A stretch of DNA of 10,851 nt from positions 1-10,851 of the forward strand of contig CAQNVT010000032.1 in the NCBI GenBank assembly GCA_948844705.1, given 5' to 3'. Below, in pieces: positions 6,071-10,851 of the stretch; the first letter of the stretch is position 1; every line of letters starts with the position of its first letter. Below the pieces are notes generated by a model that was given only the letters and a program-made list of their open reading frames with translations, searched no databases and was not told the DNA's origin. Source of the DNA: an uncultured Dorea sp. (lineage in GTDB: Bacteria; Bacillota; Clostridia; Lachnospirales; Lachnospiraceae). The position numbers and the translations under genes are program-made.

Positions 6071-6325
6071 CTAGCGGGAAGCAAAAAATGCCTCCACTCC
6101 AGTTACTGCACTCTCCTCGTCCTCTCCGTTAGCAACCACGGTAAATGTAGTACCCTTTCCAAGCTCAAGACTCATCATGCCCATGATACTCTTCGCGTTG
6201 ATCTGCTTATTCTTCATTTCAATGCAGACCGAGCTTGAATACTGACTTGCCTCCTGAACCAGATGTGCTACCGGACGTGAATCCATGTCCAGCTCCGACT
6301 GAATTGTGACAGTTCTCCTAACCAT
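6071..6325 (-). CDS. HPr-like protein with Asp at position 15 (Crh-type regulator, not a PTS carrier)
   Basis: The protein has 84 residues and the HPr fold pattern. The active-site segment of HPr (GIHARPA) appears here as DMDSRPVA (13-20), so the phosphotransfer His15 is replaced by Asp15, while Arg17 and Pro18 remain. The regulatory segment is intact: NAKSIMGMMSL (43-53) places Ser46 exactly where HPr kinase acts. NGEDEESAV and the C-terminal helix follow. Without His15 it should not carry phosphate from enzyme I to sugars. With Ser46 it could still be a target of HPr kinase and a CcpA cofactor, as Bacillus Crh (Gln15) is. It is last in the operon after whiA, the same neighbourhood as crh in Bacillus. 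The ATG at 6325 has AAGGAGG nine bases upstream. Confidence 0.88.
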   Translation of the reverse strand: MVRRTVTIQSELDMDSRPVAHLVQEASQYSSSVCIEMKNKQINAKSIMGMMSLELGKGTTFTVVANGEDEESAVTGVEAFFASR

Positions 6326-6339
6326 ACTACTGTTCCTCC

Positions 6340-7221
6340 TTATTGTTCCCTTAACTTCTCTGCCAGCTCACTTAATTTGCGCAGCCGATGATTTACACCC
6401 GACTTACCGACAGGCTCGGACATAAGGTTCCCCAACTCCTTAAGTGCTGCTTCCGGATACGCAAGACGTGTATAGGCTGCATCCCTAAGCCCTGCCGGAA
6501 GCTTTTCCAGACCAATCGTGTCTCTAATGTATTCAATGTCCTCAACCTGTCTTACAGCCGCACAAACCGTTTTATTGATATTGGCCGTTTCACAATTGAC
6601 CTTGCGGTTTACGGAGTTACGCATCTCTTTAAGGATCCGGACGTTCTCCATCTCCATAAGAGCCACATGCGCCCCCATTATATTTAAGATATCTACAATC
6701 TGAGAGCCCTCCTTCAGATAGACAACATAAGATTTCTTGCGGAGCACTGTCTTCGCATCCAGTCCGAAGCTCCCGATCATCTCCTTAAGATACTCCGCCT
6801 GCTCCTCTCTGCCGCAGACGATCTCAAAATGATAGGACTTCCCCGGATCGCTCATAGAGCCCGATACGATAAATGCTCCTCTTATATATGCCCTCTTACA
6901 GCACACGGCATGAACGATAGCATTTTTAACTGCCAGAAGCTCTTCACCCTTCCAATACAGGAAAAAGCTCTCGCTTCCCTTTGCCATGTTCCTCCGAATT
7001 GAAATATCAGTTCTTATATTAAATGTTTTTTGCATTAATGTAAAGCATTTTCTTGCAACGTAAAAGTTTTCCGAACGGAACTTTAAAATACAGGTCCCGT
7101 TCCGGTCTTCCGAAAACTCTCCGCACATATGCATCATAGCCGAGAGTTCAGCCAGATTGCAATGCCTGGCTTCCTCATCACGCATCAACAGCTCTTCTCT
7201 TATTTTGCCTGAAAATGACAT
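6340..7221 (-). CDS. whiA: DNA-binding protein WhiA
   Basis: WhiA is a conserved Gram-positive DNA-binding protein linked to sporulation in Streptomyces and to cell division and chromosome segregation in Bacillus. The product has 293 residues, slightly shorter than the usual roughly 310. The N-terminal part opens with MSFSGKIREEL, and a LAGLIDADG-homing-endonuclease-like fold without expected nuclease activity covers about 20-200; the motif-like RAYIRGAFIVSGSMSDP is at 110-126. The C-terminal helix-turn-helix lies at about 245-290 (SGVNHRLRKLSELA at 274-287). The start at 7221 is nine bases after the rapZ stop, and its ribosome site (AGGTAGGA) overlaps that stop, which implies coupling. The position between rapZ and an HPr-like gene matches the conserved Firmicutes cluster. 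Confidence 0.95.
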   Translation of the reverse strand: MSFSGKIREELLMRDEEARHCNLAELSAMMHMCGEFSEDRNGTCILKFRSENFYVARKCFTLMQKTFNIRTDISIRRNMAKGSESFFLYWKGEELLAVKNAIVHAVCCKRAYIRGAFIVSGSMSDPGKSYHFEIVCGREEQAEYLKEMIGSFGLDAKTVLRKKSYVVYLKEGSQIVDILNIMGAHVALMEMENVRILKEMRNSVNRKVNCETANINKTVCAAVRQVEDIEYIRDTIGLEKLPAGLRDAAYTRLAYPEAALKELGNLMSEPVGKSGVNHRLRKLSELAEKLREQ

Positions 7222-7230
7222 GAAATATTC

Positions 7231-8112
7231 CTACCTTGCTTTTGTAATTGCATCCTTTCCGATATCCCGGTGCTCAATCCTCACTCCATAGCTTTCCGCG
7301 CTTTCCAGCGCCTCATAAAGCTCATTGGCCAGGGTTACCGAACGATGCTTTCCGCCGGTGCACCCAATTCCGATCACAAGCTGTGTCTTTCCTTCGGCAA
7401 TGTAATTCGGAATCAGAAATTTAATCATATCTGTCAGCTGTTTTAAAAATATTCCCGCCTTTTCATTTCCCATAACATAATTCCTCACCTCCGCATCATT
7501 GCCGCTTTGCGAACGTAATTCTTCTATATAATATGGGTTAGGCAGGAACCGTACGTCAAATACAAGATCTGCATCACTTGGCAGCCCATATTTGAAACCG
7601 AAGGACAACACTGTGACATAAAGGTTATTATATTCCTTATTCTGAACATAAATCTTATTAAGCTCACGTTTCAGCTCTCTTGTAAGCATATGACTGGTAT
7701 CGATCAAATAATCCGCTTTTTTCTTAAGAAACCCAAGTCTTTTTCTTTCCTCTGCAATGCCCCTGTCGACACGCCCGCTGCTTCCTGACAGCGGATGGAA
7801 GCGTCTTGTCTCTTTATATCGTTTGATAAGCACATCATCGCTGGATTCCAGATATAATATCTCGTACTTTACAGCCGCACCATCCAGCTCCTCCAGCACC
7901 CTCTCAAGCTCCGCAAAGCTGTGTCCGCTTCTTATATCCACACCGAGAGCCGCCTTATTCATCTCCGTGCCCGGCACGACAAAAAGCTCCGCAAGCTTAG
8001 GAATAAGAGGAACCGGAAGATTATCCACACAAAAATATCCCATGTCCTCCAGCATCTTAAGGGCCGTGCTTTTTCCTGCTCCCGACATCCCCGTAACGAT
8101 CACAAATCTCAT
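7231..8112 (-). CDS. rapZ: RNase adapter RapZ / nucleotide-binding protein YvcJ
   Basis: The product has 293 residues, the standard length. The N-terminal P-loop domain has Walker A GMSGAGKST (8-16), followed by YFCVDNLP (26-33) and GVDIRSG (57-63). The C-terminal domain contains GIGCTGGKHRSVTLANEL (248-265) and ends with HRDIGK. In E. coli RapZ binds glucosamine-6-phosphate and guides small RNAs to RNase E. In Bacillus YvcJ hydrolyses nucleotides and affects competence, and the RNA role in Firmicutes is not established. The ATG at 8112 follows the murB stop with one base between (TAGGATG), so translation is probably coupled. Being cotranscribed with murB fits a link to amino-sugar and cell-wall supply. 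Family assignment is certain; function in this organism is inferred. Confidence 0.96.
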   Translation of the reverse strand: MRFVIVTGMSGAGKSTALKMLEDMGYFCVDNLPVPLIPKLAELFVVPGTEMNKAALGVDIRSGHSFAELERVLEELDGAAVKYEILYLESSDDVLIKRYKETRRFHPLSGSSGRVDRGIAEERKRLGFLKKKADYLIDTSHMLTRELKRELNKIYVQNKEYNNLYVTVLSFGFKYGLPSDADLVFDVRFLPNPYYIEELRSQSGNDAEVRNYVMGNEKAGIFLKQLTDMIKFLIPNYIAEGKTQLVIGIGCTGGKHRSVTLANELYEALESAESYGVRIEHRDIGKDAITKAR

Positions 8113-8113
8113 C

Positions 8114-9025
8114 CTAAAATTCCCCCAGCCTTTTCACTTCCGGCTCAAGCAGCACGCCGAATTTCTCTTCCACGCGGGCGGACACCTGTCTTATAAGCTC
8201 CATGATCTCTGCACTGGACGCATTCTCCCTGTTAATGACAAAGCCGCAGTGTTTTTCCGACACCTGCGCTCCCCCTACCTGAAAGCCTCTTAATCCCGCA
8301 TCCTCTATCAGCTTTCCTGCAAAATATCCTTCCGGCCTTTTAAATGTGCTTCCTGCGCTTGGATACTCAAGAGGCTGCTTTGATATCCTCTTCTGACGAA
8401 GCTCCTCCATATGTTCCCCGATCTCCTCTTTATTTCCCTCCGAAAGAACGATCGAAGCCTCCAGAACAATATAGCCCCTGCGTGCAATCACACTGCTCCT
8501 GTATCCGAATTCCAGCTCATCCGAAGGCAGCCTGAGAAATTCCCCCTCCGGCGTAAGGACGAGCACCTCCGAAACAACGTCCTTCATCTCGCCTCCGTAG
8601 GCTCCCGCATTCATCACACATGCCCCGCCGAGAGTCCCCGGGATTCCCGCTGCAAACTCAAAACCGGCAAGCCCCGACTCCAGCGCCCGAGCGGCGATCC
8701 TTGTAAGAAGCGCGCCTGCCTGTGCCCTTATCTCCCTGCCACAGACCGTAATCTCACTCATGGATTTGTACATCTGGATAACCGTTCCCCTGTAGCCGGT
8801 ATCCGACACCAGAAGATTACTCCCGTTTCCTATAATATAATAAGGCTCCCGTGCATCCTTCAGAACAGAGATTACCGCCTTAAGCTCCTCCTTTGTCTCC
8901 GGCATCACAAAATAATCTGCGGCTCCTCCTGTCCGGAACGTCGTGTGCAGTTTCATCGGCTCATCCGTCTTTACCCTGCCTTCCGGTATGATCTCTGTAA
9001 GCTTCTCATACAAGTCCTGTTTCAT
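8114..9025 (-). CDS. murB: UDP-N-acetylmuramate dehydrogenase MurB
   Basis: MurB is the FAD enzyme that reduces UDP-GlcNAc-enolpyruvate to UDP-MurNAc with NADPH, an early cytoplasmic step in peptidoglycan synthesis. From the ATG at 9025 the protein has 303 residues. FAD-binding segments are TTFRTGGAADYFV (28-40), IGNGSNLLV (65-73) and GIPGTLGGACVMNAGAYGGE (127-146). Catalytic candidates are Arg176 (GYRSS), Ser226 (SAGSTFKRP) and Glu296 (EPEVK). The layout suits the type II MurB of Firmicutes. A TTG at 9037 would add four residues, but GGAG within that stretch sits six bases before the 9025 ATG and serves it, so the ATG is preferred. First gene of the operon; its stop is one base before rapZ. 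Confidence 0.96.
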   Translation of the reverse strand: MKQDLYEKLTEIIPEGRVKTDEPMKLHTTFRTGGAADYFVMPETKEELKAVISVLKDAREPYYIIGNGSNLLVSDTGYRGTVIQMYKSMSEITVCGREIRAQAGALLTRIAARALESGLAGFEFAAGIPGTLGGACVMNAGAYGGEMKDVVSEVLVLTPEGEFLRLPSDELEFGYRSSVIARRGYIVLEASIVLSEGNKEEIGEHMEELRQKRISKQPLEYPSAGSTFKRPEGYFAGKLIEDAGLRGFQVGGAQVSEKHCGFVINRENASSAEIMELIRQVSARVEEKFGVLLEPEVKRLGEF

Positions 9026-9061
9026 AGCTGTCTCCAATACGTCATTTTAATTATAAACTAA

Positions 9062-9090
9062 AGTATACAATAAATTCCTCTTAAATTCAA
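9062..9090 (-). promoter_or_regulatory. Promoter of the murB operon
   Basis: On the minus strand, -35 TTGAAT (9090-9085), a 17-base spacer and -10 TATACT (9067-9062) form a good sigma-A-like promoter. The start point would be near 9055, about 30 bases before the murB ATG. It is divergent from the promoter of the plus-strand gene, with only 7 bp between the two -35 hexamers. Confidence 0.75.
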
Positions 9091-9097
9091 CGCGCTC

Positions 9098-9126
9098 TTG
9101 CAAAATCGCCCGAAATGCGTTATATT
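9098..9126 (+). promoter_or_regulatory. Promoter of the CNNM/CorC-type gene
   Basis: On the plus strand, -35 TTGCAA (9098-9103), a 17-base spacer and -10 TATATT (9121-9126) are followed by a predicted start near 9133. The leader is about 36 bases and carries the AAGGAG site. Confidence 0.72.
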
Positions 9127-9168
9127 AGTTTCACGTATATTTTTTGAAAAAGAAGGAGTGATTTATAA

Positions 9169-10452
9169 TTGGACTCGAGTGACGCCACGCAAATTATTAT
9201 ATTAATTGTGCTGTTATTGTTGTCTGCATTTTTTTCGTCTGCAGAGACAGCCTTAACGACTGTAAACAAAATTCGAATCCGAACCCTCGCAGAAGAGGGC
9301 AAAAAAACTGCAAAAACCGTATTAGATATTACAGACGATTCCGGGAAAATGTTGAGCGCTATTCTGATCGGCAACAATATTGTGAATCTGTCTGCCGCAT
9401 CTCTTACTACTACTCTTGCCTACAGCTTCGGCGGCCCATGGGTGGCAATTGCAAGCGGAGCGCTTACGGTTGCGATTCTTCTCTTCGGTGAGATCACGCC
9501 AAAGACCATGGCAACGATTCATGCGGAGAAGATGTCACTTATCTATGCTCCCGTAATCAACGTATTTATGAAGGTCATGACCCCTCTGATCTGGATCATT
9601 AACGGCATGTCGCTGGGCGTACTGTTCCTGTTCCGCGTGGACCCGAATGACAGAAACCGCGCCATGACGGAGACAGAGCTGCGTACGATCGTTGATGTAA
9701 GCCATGAGGACGGAGTTATAGAGTCAGAAGAAAAAGAGATGATATATAATGTATTCGACCTGGGGGATGCAAAGGCCAAGGATGTTATGGTTCCCCGCGT
9801 GCATGTGACCTTCGCCGACGTAGAGAGCACTTACGCCGAGCTGATTGACATTTTTAAGGAGGACAAATTTACGCGTCTTCCGATTTTTGAAGAAACTACG
9901 GATAACGTCATCGGTACGATCAACATGAAGGATCTCCTGTTTTATGATAATTCAAAGGATTTCCATGTACGTGATATTTTAAGAGACGCATATTTTACCT
10001 ATGAATATAAAAACATCTCCGAGCTTCTTGTAGAGATGCGCCAGGCCTCCTTCAATATTGCCATCGTACTGGATGAATACGGCGAAACGGCCGGACTTAT
10101 CACACTCGAGGACATACTTGAAGAGATCGTCGGTGAGATTCATGACGAATACGATGAGAATGAAGAGGATTTTATAAAGGAGATTCGTCCCCGGGAATAT
10201 ATTATCGAGGGCTCCATGAATCTGGACGACTTAAACGACCGTCTGGAGCTTTCCCTTACATCCGAGGATTACGATTCTCTGGGCGGCTTCATTATTGAGC
10301 ATCTGGACCGTCTTCCGGAATCCGGAGATTCGGTTACAACTGAGGACGGCATAAGGCTTGTGGTCGAAACGCTGGATAAAAACCGTATTGAAAATGTACA
10401 TGTATATCTTCCGGAACCGATCATGAAGGATTACGAGGAAGAAGATAAATAA
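9169..10452 (+). CDS. CNNM/CorC-family membrane protein with CBS pair (HlyC-like)
   Basis: This is a 427-residue membrane protein of the hemolysin C/CorC family, now linked mainly to magnesium and other divalent-cation export or homeostasis. The N-terminal CNNM (DUF21) domain has about four hydrophobic segments (8-30, 62-84, 90-112, 125-156), with the conserved FFSSAETAL (21-29) and FGEITPKTMA (106-115). Two CBS domains follow (about 205-262 and 265-325): KDVMVPR begins the first, LDEYGETAGLITLEDILEEI ends the second. A CorC_HlyC domain (about 340-420) closes the protein. The start is a TTG at 9169 with AAGGAG ten bases upstream; no ATG or GTG in frame is close. It is the only plus-strand gene seen, monocistronic between its own promoter and terminator. 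Hemolysin activity is a historical name and is not implied. Confidence 0.95.
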   Translation: MDSSDATQIIILIVLLLLSAFFSSAETALTTVNKIRIRTLAEEGKKTAKTVLDITDDSGKMLSAILIGNNIVNLSAASLTTTLAYSFGGPWVAIASGALTVAILLFGEITPKTMATIHAEKMSLIYAPVINVFMKVMTPLIWIINGMSLGVLFLFRVDPNDRNRAMTETELRTIVDVSHEDGVIESEEKEMIYNVFDLGDAKAKDVMVPRVHVTFADVESTYAELIDIFKEDKFTRLPIFEETTDNVIGTINMKDLLFYDNSKDFHVRDILRDAYFTYEYKNISELLVEMRQASFNIAIVLDEYGETAGLITLEDILEEIVGEIHDEYDENEEDFIKEIRPREYIIEGSMNLDDLNDRLELSLTSEDYDSLGGFIIEHLDRLPESGDSVTTEDGIRLVVETLDKNRIENVHVYLPEPIMKDYEEEDK

Positions 10453-10469
10453 AATACAGAAAAAATATC

Positions 10470-10517
10470 AAGGGGATTTTTGAAGTCCGCAGGACCCTTC
10501 AAAAAGTTCCCCTTTTT
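10470..10517 (+). terminator. Intrinsic terminator of the CNNM/CorC-type gene
   Basis: Seventeen bases after the stop codon a long stem forms: AAGGGGA pairs with TCCCCTT, TTTTTGAA pairs with TTCAAAAA, and GTCC pairs with GGAC around a GCA loop, with two small bulges. It ends in TTTTT (10513-10517). On the minus strand a broken T run follows (GATATTTTTT), so it may also stop the SPOR gene coming the other way. Confidence 0.88.
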
Positions 10518-10547
10518 GTATACTGCATTTTACCTGCCGCAGAGCTT

Positions 10548-10769
10548 TCAGCTTACGATTACCGTCTGGTATCCTGCCCGCTTAAGCCTTTGCTCCATTG
10601 CGGCGGCCTCTTCCAGATCACTGTAGCCTCCCACCTGCACCCGGATGTACGGGCCGGAATCGTCGATAAACGCCGGAAAATCCTGCTCCAAAAGTTCATT
10701 AAGCATCCTCTGTGCATTGTTCCAGTTCCTGAAAAGCCCTGTCTGTACCCGGTAATATGCGTCCTGCAC
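10548..10769 (-). CDS. Short SPOR-domain protein
   Basis: The 73-residue product is almost entirely one SPOR domain. Its two half-repeats are visible as YYRVQTGLFRNWNNAQRML (5-23) and YIRVQVGGYSDLEEAAAM (about 41-58), each a beta strand plus helix. SPOR domains bind glycan strands stripped of stem peptides and usually sit at the end of cell-wall amidases or division proteins. Here no signal peptide, membrane helix or catalytic domain is attached, so either the protein acts in the cytoplasm, is a remnant, or is exported some other way. The start is GTG at 10769, with a poorly placed GGAG two bases before it; the frame is closed by a TAA about 33 bases upstream. The GTG overlaps the stop of the CheA-like fragment by one base (TAGTG). 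The domain call is strong, the gene boundary less so. Confidence 0.75.
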   Translation of the reverse strand: MQDAYYRVQTGLFRNWNNAQRMLNELLEQDFPAFIDDSGPYIRVQVGGYSDLEEAAAMEQRLKRAGYQTVIVS

Positions 10770-10849
10770 TACTCCGGCTTTCCGCTGTCCAGTCTCTCTT
10801 CGTTAGTCTCAATACCGTGATCCACCGCATTTCTTACCAGATGCATCAG
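10769..10849 (-). pseudogene. C-terminal end of a CheA-like histidine kinase, cut short after the N box (partial)
   Basis: The minus-strand frame entering from the right edge encodes 26 residues and a TAG stop. They contain LVRNAVDHGIE followed by ERLDSGKPE, which is the N box of CheA-type histidine kinases, where ATP and magnesium bind. In CheA the catalytic domain continues well beyond this point with the other ATP-binding boxes and a CheW-like domain. Here it ends at once and a SPOR frame takes over, so the kinase would be inactive if this is its true end. Causes could be a deletion or recombination, or an assembly error. The rest of the gene is outside the window. Confidence 0.6.
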
Positions 10850-10851
10850 GG

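Noticed and set aside
7757..8293. 178-codon open frame on the plus strand
   Set aside because: It is antisense to rapZ and the end of murB, with no motif or ribosome site.
9026..9037. TTG start for murB at 9037
   Set aside because: The GGAG in this stretch is spaced correctly for the ATG at 9025, and no ribosome site precedes the TTG.
8411..9061. 216-codon open frame on the plus strand
   Set aside because: It is antisense to murB, which has all its family motifs; the product looks like composition-driven noise.

Overview
The window reads as a piece of a low-to-moderate GC Firmicutes chromosome, most likely class Clostridia and probably Lachnospiraceae. The evidence is purine-rich GGAGG-type ribosome binding sites, sigma-A-like promoters, intrinsic hairpin/poly-T terminators, and the Firmicutes gene order murB-rapZ-whiA-HPr-like. 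The family-level placement is inferred from protein style and gene order, not from a search. Nearly all genes are on the minus strand; only the CNNM/CorC-type membrane protein gene is on the plus strand.

Left part (1-3927, minus): a carbohydrate-uptake locus. In transcription order it has an AraC-type regulator (3037-3927) with its own hairpin, an AT-rich control region with a candidate promoter, a lipoprotein solute-binding protein, a first permease, and a second permease that starts by a 4-base ATGA overlap and runs off the left edge. No ATPase is present, so the transporter probably borrows a shared MsmK/UgpC-type ATPase from elsewhere, as many Firmicutes CUT1 systems do.

Middle (3978-5997, minus): an ArsC/Spx-family thioredoxin-fold protein translationally coupled to a cysteine-rich C_GCAxxG_C_C family protein; then a tRNA-Glu(CTC) gene with a strong promoter, an A/T-rich upstream element, a leader hairpin and an intrinsic terminator; then a diacylglycerol-kinase-family lipid kinase.

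Right part (6024-9090, minus): a tight operon murB-rapZ-whiA-HPr-like with a promoter at 9062-9090 and a terminator at 6024-6047. It joins peptidoglycan precursor synthesis (MurB), a nucleotide-binding regulator (RapZ/YvcJ), the WhiA DNA-binding protein and an HPr-like protein. The HPr-like protein keeps Ser46 but has Asp in place of the phosphotransfer His15, so it looks like a Crh-type regulatory protein rather than a PTS carrier.

Far right: a divergent plus-strand gene for a CNNM/CorC (HlyC-like) membrane protein with CBS domains and a strong terminator, then on the minus strand a 73-residue lone SPOR domain. The SPOR start codon overlaps the stop of a CheA-like histidine kinase fragment that enters from the right edge and ends just after the N box. 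The most notable points are the Asp15 HPr-like protein, the CheA-fragment/SPOR junction, a perfect 13-bp inverted repeat placed over the tRNA promoter, and a long hairpin inside the first permease gene. No phage, IS element, CRISPR array or clearly new multi-gene system is visible.
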